From: Gallaecimonas xiamenensis 3-C-1
GTDB taxonomy: Bacteria > Pseudomonadota > Gammaproteobacteria > Enterobacterales > Gallaecimonadaceae
Direction of reading: 5' to 3'
Assembly: GCF_000299915.1 (NCBI RefSeq)
Contig: NZ_AMRI01000008.1
Location: forward strand, 1-64,000
DNA: 64,000 nt
The notes under the pieces were generated by a model. It searched no databases. It saw only the letters and a program-made list of their open reading frames with translations, and was not told the DNA's origin. Shown here in pieces: positions 16,728-24,734 of this stretch (position 1 is the first letter of the stretch; the number at the start of each line of letters is the position of its first letter). The position numbers were made by a program, and so were the translations under genes.

Positions 16728-17667
16728 CTTGAGAATCTCTATCCTCTAATTTGTACTCAATATTTACGTTCATATCAGTCACTCGAGGGTAAAAGTATCT
16801 CAACTTCATTTCCTCCGAAACCTTGCGATTAATATGGTTTCCCTTATATGCACCGATATACTGTGCAAACCTAAATCTTATTATTGAGTTTAACTCTTTT
16901 AAAAGAACTCCTGAAGAAAGCGCAGCTCTAATGTCCTTAATAATCCCCGTGGAAATATATTTTATTGTATCAAAAAGCGTAACATGAACTTGGGGCAGTA
17001 TCTTTTGGAGCGCAACAGCTTCGCGCTCATATCGTATCCTAACTCGCTCCCATGATTCATCATGAATATGATAAACACCTGCCTCCGCAACATAAGCTAG
17101 CTTTAGTCCAAGTCCAACTAGCTCTTTGGCAAGATACATATCTTCACAGCCAGTAAGGCTCTCATCAAAGTGATGTGCTTCCCAAATGTCTTTTCGTATA
17201 GCCGAATTAGCGTTGTTACAGAAAAAACCTTCCTGAGGAATTCTTGACTCTTCAGGAAAGTATTTAGAAAAAAGCTGACATTCACTGAATTTTGTCGTGT
17301 CTCTACCAAGCTGTCTACCATATGAATAGACACAATCTCTCATGAGAGGTCTAACAAGGTTGTTAACCCAATACTCATCACAAGGTACGCAATGACCACT
17401 GACAAAAATGAGATAACTACCTTTCGCGAACTCGCAACCAATATTCAGTGAACGTCCAAAGGTGAACTGACTCTTCTCAATATAAGTAACCCGGCAACCA
17501 AATTTCTGAGCAATATCGAGGGTAGAGTCTGTTGAGCCGGAGTCGACAACTACCGTTTCGATATCAAAAAGACTTCGGTCTTGATTTTTGACTGCTTGAA
17601 GCAACTCGTTCAAATATTGCTCTTCATTCAACGTACGAATAACAATACTAACTAGAGGTCTTTTCAT
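16720..17667 (-). CDS. Family 2 glycosyltransferase
   Basis: A 315-residue GT-A enzyme with SIVIRTLNEEQYL, VVVDSGSTDST and the substrate stretch GRSLNIGCEFAKGSYLIFVSGHCVPCDEYWV, in which the usual DxD is replaced by SGH. LTGCEDMYLAKELVGLG (the ED general base) follows. The SGH/EDxxL pattern is like rhamnosyl- and related GT2 transferases. It is expected to act on the cytoplasmic lipid-linked intermediate. It overlaps the lactonase gene upstream by four bases and the cytidylyltransferase downstream by eight, so the block is tightly coupled. Confidence 0.85.
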   Translation of the reverse strand: MKRPLVSIVIRTLNEEQYLNELLQAVKNQDRSLFDIETVVVDSGSTDSTLDIAQKFGCRVTYIEKSQFTFGRSLNIGCEFAKGSYLIFVSGHCVPCDEYWVNNLVRPLMRDCVYSYGRQLGRDTTKFSECQLFSKYFPEESRIPQEGFFCNNANSAIRKDIWEAHHFDESLTGCEDMYLAKELVGLGLKLAYVAEAGVYHIHDESWERVRIRYEREAVALQKILPQVHVTLFDTIKYISTGIIKDIRAALSSGVLLKELNSIIRFRFAQYIGAYKGNHINRKVSEEMKLRYFYPRVTDMNVNIEYKLEDRDSQDA

Positions 17668-18500
17668 TTTGACTCTCCTAACTCCACCTTCAATAGATGG
17701 CCAGATTTTGGATATTCTTCCAATTCAATTTCAGACAAACCAACCATAGCAGAAGTCACATACAAAGAAGAGCCAACAACAACGCAATTGGTAGGCCTGG
17801 GTACTGGGAGTTCTATTTTTCCTAAGACCTTACCGTCACTGTCAAATTTATAAATGGCATGCCCATCCCAGAATGCAAGGTATATATTTCCCTGCATATC
17901 AAGGCATCCACCGTCAGGTGTTCCGACACATGAAGAAAAATTACTCCAAAGGCCTTTTCTTTCAAGCTCTCCATTGTTAATAGAATAAACGAAGGCTTCA
18001 CCAATCAATGAATCAGAAATAATGACCTTGTCATCCACTTCGATAAAACTGTTTGGTATAAATATCTCATTATGAATGTGGCTAATAATGTTTTCTTTTG
18101 AGCAACATATAAGGCTTCCTTTCTTATTATCAGGCTCTATCTGCATTGTGCCGTAAAGCACTAACCCATTGTTGAGTTTGACACCATCGTTAGCTCTAAA
18201 AATCTCACTTTGACCTGAGTAGGGTGTCAATAGGATGGTATTGTAAACTTGCTCTTTTATATTAAATTCACAGAGTCCTGTTCGGTCAATAAAGGTAATA
18301 ACATCATCAGAAACTTCCAGTATCGAACTTGGCATATCTCCGACATCGAACTCTTGAACAGGAATTTCCTCATTTATGATATTTTTCCTGTATAACTTTG
18401 AATTGAGTATATCGAGCCAATAAATATCTTTAGTTTCGTCATCGAAAAAAATTCCTTCACCCAACATAGCTGGCTGTTCAGAAAGGATCTCTATTTTCAC
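17664..18500 (-). CDS. SMP-30/gluconolactonase family protein
   Basis: A 278-residue six-bladed beta-propeller lactonase. The metal-binding Glu is in MLGEGIFF near the N-terminus, followed by DIYWLDILNSKLYR, PNSF and the motif TPDGGCLDMQGNIYLAFW, with PTNCVVVG near the end. The family hydrolyses sugar lactones in the cytoplasm or periplasm. A GTG start at 18500, preceded by GAAGGTG, is preferred because the family begins right there and it avoids a 26-base overlap; an upstream start at 18527 is possible. Its presence inside a glycan operon points to an aldonic-acid step in precursor synthesis. Confidence 0.8.
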   Translation of the reverse strand: MKIEILSEQPAMLGEGIFFDDETKDIYWLDILNSKLYRKNIINEEIPVQEFDVGDMPSSILEVSDDVITFIDRTGLCEFNIKEQVYNTILLTPYSGQSEIFRANDGVKLNNGLVLYGTMQIEPDNKKGSLICCSKENIISHIHNEIFIPNSFIEVDDKVIISDSLIGEAFVYSINNGELERKGLWSNFSSCVGTPDGGCLDMQGNIYLAFWDGHAIYKFDSDGKVLGKIELPVPRPTNCVVVGSSLYVTSAMVGLSEIELEEYPKSGHLLKVELGESK

Positions 18501-18501
18501 T

Positions 18502-19491
18502 TCACCTTCCCATACCAAATAAGACAACTTTGATTGTCATCAGGATTATCTTGAGATCCAAGATTGCTCGGTGATGCTTTATGTAATGAACATCAAAACG
18601 GTGTTTCCACTTAGCATCCTCAATTGATGCTCCATAGGGGTATCTAACTTGGGCCAACCCGGTGATTCCAGGTTTAACAGCATGACGAAAACGATAGTAA
18701 GGAATATGCTTTTCTAAATCACGGATAAAGATCTCACGCTCAGGACGAGGACCTACAATAGACATTTCTCCTCTGAAGACATTAATCAGTTGTGGCAACT
18801 CGTCTATGCGTGTCTTACGAATAAAGCGTCCAACCTTGGTGACACGATTGTCATTCTCTTTTGCCCATACTGCGCCATTTTTTTCAGCATCGGTGCACAT
18901 GGAACGGAACTTAACCACTTCAAACTCTTGGTTGAACTGGCCAACCCGCTTTTGTTTGTAAAAGATAGGACCTCTGGACTCTAATTTAATAGCAAGTATC
19001 GTCAGCAACATGAAGGGAAAAGCAAAAACAGAGATTGCCGTTGCCATCAGGAGATCCATGATGCGCTTTCTAGTCTCCTGTTTCTTGTCAGAAAGAATTG
19101 AGAAAGCTCTTTGATGCAGGAAATAGCCAGAATGTAAAAGCTCAATAGTGGTGTATCCTAAGCGGGAATCCAAATAGCTTACCAAAGGCTCTACCCAGGC
19201 ACCCACCTCAGTAGCCAGGACAAGAAACTCCCTCAAATTGCCAGGTAGTTCTGAACTCTTGTAATGGCAAATCACTTTTCCTCTTACGCTCTCAAGGATG
19301 GGCTCATTGAAGATAAATCTAACTTCTAACCCTTTAACAGAAGCCCTTACCGACTCAAGATCTTCTTCAGGGCAGAATATGTAGATTTCTGATGCTCCAT
19401 AAGCCTCTCTTTTCGTCAGACCAGACGTTTTATCAGTGGAAAGCATCTGCTCAATAGAAAATTCGTCGGGGCTTCTCAGATAAACATTCAT
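18502..19491 (-). CDS. Undecaprenyl-phosphate sugar-1-phosphate transferase (small WbaP/PglC type)
   Basis: Starts glycan assembly by moving a sugar 1-phosphate to undecaprenyl phosphate at the inner membrane. The 329-residue protein has a divergent N-terminal domain of about 135 residues and one hydrophobic helix (MDLLMATAISVFAFPFMLLTILAI). The conserved catalytic core has YKQKRVGQ, VVKFRSMCTDAE, DELPQLINVFRGEMSIVGPRP and the KPGITGLAQV block. The N-terminal part lacks the multi-pass region of WcaJ/WbaP. The sugar is not predictable. It lies three bases after wzz and leads into the AT-rich cassette. Confidence 0.9.
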   Translation of the reverse strand: MNVYLRSPDEFSIEQMLSTDKTSGLTKREAYGASEIYIFCPEEDLESVRASVKGLEVRFIFNEPILESVRGKVICHYKSSELPGNLREFLVLATEVGAWVEPLVSYLDSRLGYTTIELLHSGYFLHQRAFSILSDKKQETRKRIMDLLMATAISVFAFPFMLLTILAIKLESRGPIFYKQKRVGQFNQEFEVVKFRSMCTDAEKNGAVWAKENDNRVTKVGRFIRKTRIDELPQLINVFRGEMSIVGPRPEREIFIRDLEKHIPYYRFRHAVKPGITGLAQVRYPYGASIEDAKWKHRFDVHYIKHHRAILDLKIILMTIKVVLFGMGR

Positions 19492-19494
19492 AGT

Positions 19495-20454
19495 TCATTC
19501 CTTACGCATGAAATATCGGATAAGTACCCACATCACGCCCAGCATGCCGCCAAGCAAAGTACCCAAGACGCAAATCAGGGCGCGTTTGGGCTCATCCTTC
19601 TCTTCAGGTACGATAGCGGGATCGACAGTCTTAAATACATATTCGTCACGCACCTCGGCGAACATCAGAGTCTTAGTTTGCTGCTCGACTAATTGATAAA
19701 GCATTGCACGAAGATCTGTAAGGTTGGTCTTACTTATCTGATCATCTAGATATTGAATGCTTTTTTTAGCCTCTGCCATATCTCGCTGACGCATCACATC
19801 ATTAAGATCTTTCACCAGCCATGTTGCCCATTGCTGCGCCATCGCTGGCGAGTAGAAGCTGAGAGAAACCGTTACCATGCCTGTCTCTTTATCTTGGCTA
19901 GAGCTCAGAATGTTTTTAGTAAATTCCTTATAAGCCTCTTGGGCTGAAGGCTTTGGCTGATAAGGAGGCTTAACATCACGCACCCACTTTTTACTTTCAG
20001 GGTTGTAGATATCAGTATCCCAAATCAGGGTATTAGAATCCCGGTTCCAGCCTTTCGCCGCCATAAGAGGAACTAGTACATCATGTTTCTCAATGAAGGT
20101 CTTGATGAACTCCCGGGACTGCAGAACCTGCAATGCAAGATTTGTTTTGTCAGTACTCCCGCCGCTCAGGTTAATACCTGCTAGCGATGCTAAGCCACCG
20201 AATTGCCCCGCCAGCCCAGCTAAGCCCCCTTGCTGCTGTTCTTCTGCAGGGGCCAACAGGACTTCAGATTTGTAGATATTCGGAAGATATAAAGCAATAG
20301 CAACCGAGACCACCGCGAACACAACAGTGCAGGCAATTACGAACCATTTACCGCGCCAAATGGCACCGAACAACTCGCGAAGGTCTATTTCATCGTCCTG
20401 CATCACCGCTTGGTGTGGGTAACGATCTGATGTCGGAAACTCAGCGTCCTTCAT
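19495..20454 (-). CDS. wzz: Wzz-family chain-length determinant
   Basis: A 319-residue polysaccharide copolymerase of the Wzz/FepE/Etk family that sets chain length. It has an N-terminal transmembrane helix (about residues 37-57), a long periplasmic segment with coiled-coil character (roughly 200-270), and a C-terminal helix (about 290-313) preceded by a Pro-rich stretch (DPAIVPEEKDEPKRALI). There is no C-terminal tyrosine kinase, so it is PCP-1/2-like. Its neighbours, an SLBB exporter upstream and the initiating transferase downstream, resemble the otnA-otnB pair of Vibrio cholerae O139. Confidence 0.9.
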   Translation of the reverse strand: MKDAEFPTSDRYPHQAVMQDDEIDLRELFGAIWRGKWFVIACTVVFAVVSVAIALYLPNIYKSEVLLAPAEEQQQGGLAGLAGQFGGLASLAGINLSGGSTDKTNLALQVLQSREFIKTFIEKHDVLVPLMAAKGWNRDSNTLIWDTDIYNPESKKWVRDVKPPYQPKPSAQEAYKEFTKNILSSSQDKETGMVTVSLSFYSPAMAQQWATWLVKDLNDVMRQRDMAEAKKSIQYLDDQISKTNLTDLRAMLYQLVEQQTKTLMFAEVRDEYVFKTVDPAIVPEEKDEPKRALICVLGTLLGGMLGVMWVLIRYFMRKE

Positions 20455-20547
20455 GGAACCCTCATTCCTGTGGCGCAGCCACAGACTTATAAAGCAAATT
20501 GAAATGTGTGGAGAGGACTACAACCATGTAGCCCTCTTAGGCTTGGC

Positions 20548-23310
20548 TTACAACGTCGCTATAGCAGCCAAAGCGACAGCACTTTGATAAATGATCTGAG
20601 TCACGCTGCTCCACATGGAGAGGCTATTCATGTATTCGGTGTCGAGCGGCACCACTATGGTATCGCCGGGACGCAGGGCATCCTCGTTGGCAGCGAACCA
20701 GCTGGAGCCTTGAGGGATCATCACCGAGCCGTCAGCACGGATCACATAGACACGTTCATCGTCCGCACGCTTACGGAATCCACCGGACAGGTTCAGATAG
20801 TCTTCTACCGACATACCGACTTTGAAGCGGTGGCTGCTGGCATGCTGCACTTCCCCTACCACGGAGATGGTGGTGGTCTTACGGGGCACGTAAAGCACAT
20901 CGCCGTCTTCCACCTGCATATCAGCATCCCTACTGCCGGCCAGCACTTCCGGCAAGTCAATAACCAGACGCCCTACCGGCTCCACCTTCTGCAGCTCGCC
21001 AATCATGGCCATGGCGTCTTGGTATGTGACCTGGGTTTTATCGGCAGACAAGGCGCGGGTTGCCACATCGGTGCGCAGCTGCTCAATCAGCTTGCCCACT
21101 TGCAGTTTTTCACGCTCTTGGACCTGCTTGCGGGTGAAAACGGCGCCGTCCACGAAGGCATACTGGGTGACGCCACCGGCCCGCAGCAGCACATCTTCCA
21201 GGGTTTCCCCACGGTGGACCGTATAACTGCCGGGAAACTTCACTTCACCGCGAATTTCTACGGTGCGGTCCACCTGCCAATCAGGGGTGGCAAAGACGTT
21301 GAGGCGATCGCGGCTTGCCAGCGCCAGGTTGTCGTTACCGCCACCCAGGGCATTCTCCAGGTCCAGCGCTTTGTGCACCACGCTGATGCCGTTGACACTT
21401 TTATTGCTGCCCTTGGCCCGGGTCAGCTCGGCCCGGCCTATATAAGCAGATACCTTAAGACCGCCAGCAGCGGTGATCAGGGATTTGACGGTGCTCTTGT
21501 CAGCCAGGGGGTAGTCGCCTGGTACTTTGACATCACCGGTAATGGTCAGGATCTGTAGAGGCGAGCCGTTGCGAGCCTGGGCTTTGAGTTTCTTCAGTAT
21601 CGGGAACAGCAGTTCCTGGCGCTTCAGCTCTGGGGTCAGGGCCATCAACTCCGGATCCACGTAGAGCCGGGACATGATCCTGTCCACTTCTTCGCTCAGG
21701 GTTCTTACCTGTTCCTCAAGGCTTAAGCCCTGGTCTTCAACAAACTGTTCTGAGGCTGCATCCCTGATGCTAAAACCAGCCACCTGTTTGGAGCGCAATT
21801 CTTCCGGCTTTTCTTCGATATATTGGAAGCCTTTGGCGATCAGGTCTTCGCTCAACCAACGCTCGGAAGAGGGGCGGTTGAGTACCGGCTTGAGTTCCTT
21901 GGCAACCAACTTGTTGAGCTTTTGCCGGTCCAGAGCGCTGTCGTCGTAGTTGAACACCAACACGATGTCACGGGGGGCCAAGGCCAGGTCCTGATCGCCA
22001 CCGGCCTCGGTAACAGCCTTACCTATGGCAAACTGGTGTATCTGGATATCCCCCAGGTCGTTAACCTCACGGATCACTAGCGCGTAGTCCAGATCTGCAG
22101 ACAGTTTCAAATCGGCCCAGAGGCTACCCACCAAGTCGTGCACCTTCATACCTTGGTGCCAGGCATACTTCCCCGGGCGCACCACAGCACCAGCCAACAC
22201 CACCGCATTGGCGTAGCGGTTGGAGGTCACCCCTACCCGCAGCACATCACCGCCCCGAACTTTTTCGGCCAGGATGTTGGTTTTGGTCAGGTCAACGTTC
22301 TGGATATCCCTAAGGTTCTGGTTATTGACCCGCTCCAGGACAGAAGCCTGAGGATAAGCGCCGGAGGTGGCGCCGCCAGCCATGGCCAGCAGGTCGGCCA
22401 GGGTGTCATCTTTGTTCAGTTCGTAAAGGGCAGGCCTGCGTACTTCCCCTTTGACTTCAGCAATGCCGGCATAAGGAGGAATAAAAACCACATCCCCTGA
22501 CTGCAGGCGGATATCGTCCGACGCATCGCCCCTTAGCAGCAGGTCATAAAGGTCAAAGTTGGCCACCGTTTTTCCGGCACGTTTTACGGCCACATGCCGC
22601 AAGCTGCCGATATCACTGACACCGCCAGCGACAAAAAGCGCCTGGGTAACGGTAGTCAGGGCAGGTACGGCATAAGAGCCGGGGGATTTTGCTTCACCTG
22701 CAACAAAGATGCTGATGGTACGGGTGCTGTTGAGGGTGACAGCCGCCGTAACGCCTATCATCTGTTCCTTGACCCGCCCCTCGATCAGGGCCTTCACCTC
22801 GGCAAAGGTGAGGCCGGCAACCTGGATAGGCCCCAGGTCGGGAAAATTAACACTGCCATCCCGGGACACCACCAAGCTCAGTTGCTGGCTGTCTTTACCG
22901 AAGAGTTGAACGGAAAGCTCGTCATTGGCGCCCACTACATAGTTCTCGGGGACAGGGGCATTATCCACCGGAGTGAAGCTGCTGATATCGGCATCGAAGA
23001 GGTTCAAACCGAAACGGGCGACCACGGCTTTTTCTTCTGGTTCGTCGTCCACCTCTTTCCTGGCGGCGTCAGAATCGGCGCTATTGCCGGCATTTTGACG
23101 TTGTTGTAACGGCATGGCGGGCTGCTTGGTACTGCCACCGCTCTGCTGGATGAACTCAGATGGATCTATGCCATATTGTTTCATCAGCTGCTCTTGCTGG
23201 GCACGGGGGAGCGTCTTGAATTGCTCAATCATTGCCGGCGAAATGGCCGCCGCAGACGCTGTCGTACACATCACAAGTGCCGTGAAAACAAACCAGATTT
23301 TCCTCAACAC
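20548..23310 (-). CDS. Large SLBB-domain polysaccharide export protein (Wza/OtnA-like)
   Basis: A 920-residue exported protein. It has a Sec signal peptide (residues 1-20, cleavage after ASA), a low-complexity linker, then a Poly_export domain (VVGANDELSVQLFGKDSQQ) and several SLBB repeats (for example VAGEAKSPGSYAVP, VKGEVRRPALYEL, ITGDVKVPGDYPL, IRGEVKFPGSYTV, VVGEVQHASSHRF). It is about twice the length of Wza and corresponds to the OtnA/WbfF type. The final 20 residues are hydrophobic. It probably forms or lines the outer-membrane export path. The start is a GTG with GGAG seven bases upstream. It is the first gene after the JUMPstart element. Confidence 0.88.
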   Translation of the reverse strand: MLRKIWFVFTALVMCTTASAAAISPAMIEQFKTLPRAQQEQLMKQYGIDPSEFIQQSGGSTKQPAMPLQQRQNAGNSADSDAARKEVDDEPEEKAVVARFGLNLFDADISSFTPVDNAPVPENYVVGANDELSVQLFGKDSQQLSLVVSRDGSVNFPDLGPIQVAGLTFAEVKALIEGRVKEQMIGVTAAVTLNSTRTISIFVAGEAKSPGSYAVPALTTVTQALFVAGGVSDIGSLRHVAVKRAGKTVANFDLYDLLLRGDASDDIRLQSGDVVFIPPYAGIAEVKGEVRRPALYELNKDDTLADLLAMAGGATSGAYPQASVLERVNNQNLRDIQNVDLTKTNILAEKVRGGDVLRVGVTSNRYANAVVLAGAVVRPGKYAWHQGMKVHDLVGSLWADLKLSADLDYALVIREVNDLGDIQIHQFAIGKAVTEAGGDQDLALAPRDIVLVFNYDDSALDRQKLNKLVAKELKPVLNRPSSERWLSEDLIAKGFQYIEEKPEELRSKQVAGFSIRDAASEQFVEDQGLSLEEQVRTLSEEVDRIMSRLYVDPELMALTPELKRQELLFPILKKLKAQARNGSPLQILTITGDVKVPGDYPLADKSTVKSLITAAGGLKVSAYIGRAELTRAKGSNKSVNGISVVHKALDLENALGGGNDNLALASRDRLNVFATPDWQVDRTVEIRGEVKFPGSYTVHRGETLEDVLLRAGGVTQYAFVDGAVFTRKQVQEREKLQVGKLIEQLRTDVATRALSADKTQVTYQDAMAMIGELQKVEPVGRLVIDLPEVLAGSRDADMQVEDGDVLYVPRKTTTISVVGEVQHASSHRFKVGMSVEDYLNLSGGFRKRADDERVYVIRADGSVMIPQGSSWFAANEDALRPGDTIVVPLDTEYMNSLSMWSSVTQIIYQSAVALAAIATL

Positions 23311-23446
23311 GCGAATGCTCCGTTTAGATTATAAACACTGCCTTCCGGCCAGATTGCTTGGCAAGAATGCCAAAAAAGAACTCGTGCAAAAACAAAAACC
23401 ACAATAAAAACAACCATTTACATGGATGACGAAAGGGAATCGCAGA

Positions 23447-23484
23447 CACGCTACCGCCCCTGGGTTACAGCTCCCACAGCGCTG
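23447..23484 (-). promoter_or_regulatory. JUMPstart element with ops pause site
   Basis: On the minus strand the element begins CAGCGCT and ends with the ops core GGCGGTAGCGTG (23458-23447), identical to the E. coli ops consensus. The preceding GAGCTGTAACCCAGGG matches the JUMPstart middle (GTAGCTGTTAAGCCAGGG) with few changes. Known role: RNA polymerase pauses at ops, RfaH is recruited to the non-template strand, and the long operon is read without premature termination. It lies 136 bases before the SLBB export gene, and rfaH is the next gene upstream. Confidence 0.92.
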
Positions 23485-23542
23485 ATAGCAGTCACCATTG
23501 GTGATTTTTTCGTTTGTTCATGGCTTGGCCAAAGCCAAGCTA

Positions 23543-23590
23543 CAAAAAAACACAAAGTGTGGCTTGTCACCAACAAGCCACACTTTGTGT
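23543..23590 (-). terminator. Strong intrinsic terminator between rfaH and the JUMPstart
   Basis: A perfect 17-bp stem (23551-23567 with 23573-23589, loop CACCA), extended by one A-T pair at 23550/23590, is followed on the minus strand by T7 (23550-23544). It would end transcription coming from rfaH and insulate the polysaccharide promoter. Confidence 0.85.
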
Positions 23591-23982
23591 CTCTATTACG
23601 TCAAGGGCTGCCCATTCAACGTTGCATCCAACCAGTGTTCCATGCCCTGCTTTCCCGCCGGCTCATCTATGCTCACCAATCAGCCCGAAAGCCGGGGCTG
23701 CGACAACTTATTTCAGTGCTACTAGGGTACCAAGTAACGCTTGAAAGTTAAACCAAAAGCAAAATCACAAGCGCATGATTTATAAGCAAAAAAAAATTAA
23801 AGTTCAAAAAAATATTGCTTTTGCTGGCTAACTCACACCAACACCTTTCAGCAGCAAAGAATGAATTGACCGAGCCCTTCTCACTGCCAGAAATGCCTCA
23901 CAACATTAGCATTCTCTACCCAAAGGCGACCAAGGCAGTTTCAAAAGAAAGCCAAATCAACACGCTGTTAGCAAGTAAAGAC

Positions 23983-24480
23983 TTACTGGCGTTCAAGGTC
24001 CCTTAAGGCGACGGAGACATTTGACTGACGTTGGAGGATCTCGATCATGACCTTAACCCGCTCTTCACCGTCCTGAGCCTGGTAGATGGCGCTGAGCCCC
24101 TTGAAAGGCCCATTGAGCAGGCGGACGCGCTGGCCAGGCTTGAAGCCCTGGTCCATCACACCAGCAGCTTCCAGGCGCTCTTCGTTGAGTGCCAGGGTCT
24201 TGATGAGTTTGGCTGGGATCTTGACAGGCATATCGCCAAAGCGGACAAAACCGGATACTCCCCGGGTGGAGCGTACCTTGTAAAAATCGGCGCCCGTGGC
24301 ATCCAGTTGGACGAAGAGATAGTTGGGGAACAAAACTTGTTCCTGGGTTTTGAGCTTACCCCGGCAAAGACGAGAGCCCAGGACCTTAGGCAGGTAGCTT
24401 TCAAATCCTTGATTTTGGAGGTTCGCTTTTGCCCGCCCTTCCTGTTTGGCACGGCAATACACTAAATACCAATCCGACAT
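23983..24480 (-). CDS. rfaH: Transcription antitermination protein RfaH
   Basis: A specialised NusG paralogue of 165 residues that binds elongating RNA polymerase at ops sites and suppresses termination in long surface-polysaccharide operons. The N-terminal NGN domain starts WYLVYCRAKQEGRAKANLQNQGF, with FPNYLFVQLD and TRGVSGFVRFGD. The C-terminal KOW domain starts about residue 110 (GQRVRLLNGPFKGLSAIYQ). The start at 24480 is chosen because GGAG lies eight bases upstream and the NGN domain begins there. Its cognate ops element lies about 500 bases downstream in the same orientation, an unusually direct pairing of regulator and target. Confidence 0.95.
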   Translation of the reverse strand: MSDWYLVYCRAKQEGRAKANLQNQGFESYLPKVLGSRLCRGKLKTQEQVLFPNYLFVQLDATGADFYKVRSTRGVSGFVRFGDMPVKIPAKLIKTLALNEERLEAAGVMDQGFKPGQRVRLLNGPFKGLSAIYQAQDGEERVKVMIEILQRQSNVSVALRDLERQ

Positions 24481-24580
24481 TACGACTTCTCCGGACCATC
24501 CCTGAGTCACCTTAGCGAATTAGTTTACCCCAGCTATAACAACTTTCAATATTTTGTTAATCAATCTGCCTAGTCCAATG

Positions 24581-24607
24581 GGTGACACCGGTGCCACTTG
24601 GTGCACC
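24581..24607. repeat. Cluster of alternating GGTG/CACC half-sites
   Basis: In 27 bases the order is GGTG-A-CACC-GGTG-CCACTT-GGTG-CACC, giving two 8-bp palindromes (CACCGGTG at 24586-24593, GGTGCACC at 24600-24607). It sits in the divergent region between rfaH and the peptide transporter gene and upstream of the latter's candidate promoter. It may be a repressor or activator site; no regulator is assigned. Confidence 0.35.
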
Positions 24608-24650
24608 TTTGAGCAGGGCCGGCCACTGTCACAACTCTGCCAGCCTTTTA

Positions 24651-24679
24651 TTGTGTTTTGTGGGGGTCATGGGTATAAG
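24651..24679 (+). promoter_or_regulatory. Candidate sigma70 promoter of the POT transporter gene
   Basis: TTGTGT (24651-24656), a 17-base spacer and TATAAG (24674-24679) lie 55 bases before the chosen start codon. Spacing and match to consensus are good for a sigma70 promoter. Confidence 0.45.
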
Positions 24680-24734
24680 AGGCCGTCAATCTACCAAAAC
24701 AATAACTGAACCACTGAAGGACGGGAGTTCATTC

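Larger units (their letters stand above)
23311..23982 (-). other. Leader and intergenic region between rfaH and the polysaccharide operon
   Basis: A gene-free stretch of 672 bases. It holds the JUMPstart/ops element (23447-23484), an 18-bp terminator hairpin (23550-23590), a smaller hairpin (GCTTGGC/GCCAAGC, 23523-23540), and a U-rich leader (minus strand, about 23413-23387) between ops and the GTG start. The part nearest rfaH (23730-23830) is A/T-rich. No convincing -35/-10 pair is seen directly upstream of the JUMPstart, and no coding frame there has a ribosome site. Confidence 0.6.

Noticed and set aside
20506-21558. 350-codon plus-strand frame opposite the SLBB exporter gene
   Set aside because: Low-information, Gly/His-rich product opposite a gene with clear SLBB repeats and signal peptide.
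23492-23510. Short TCACC-ATT-GGTGA stem followed by T6 on the plus strand
   Set aside because: The stem is only five bp and there is no plus-strand gene before it that would need a terminator.
23551-23589. 17-bp inverted repeat considered as a mobile-element end
   Set aside because: The two arms are only five bases apart and followed by T7, which is a terminator shape; no transposase or target duplication is nearby.
23815-24006. 63-codon frame in the rfaH-JUMPstart gap
   Set aside because: It starts at TTG in an A/T-rich stretch without a ribosome site and runs into the end of rfaH on the other strand; no similarity is recognised.
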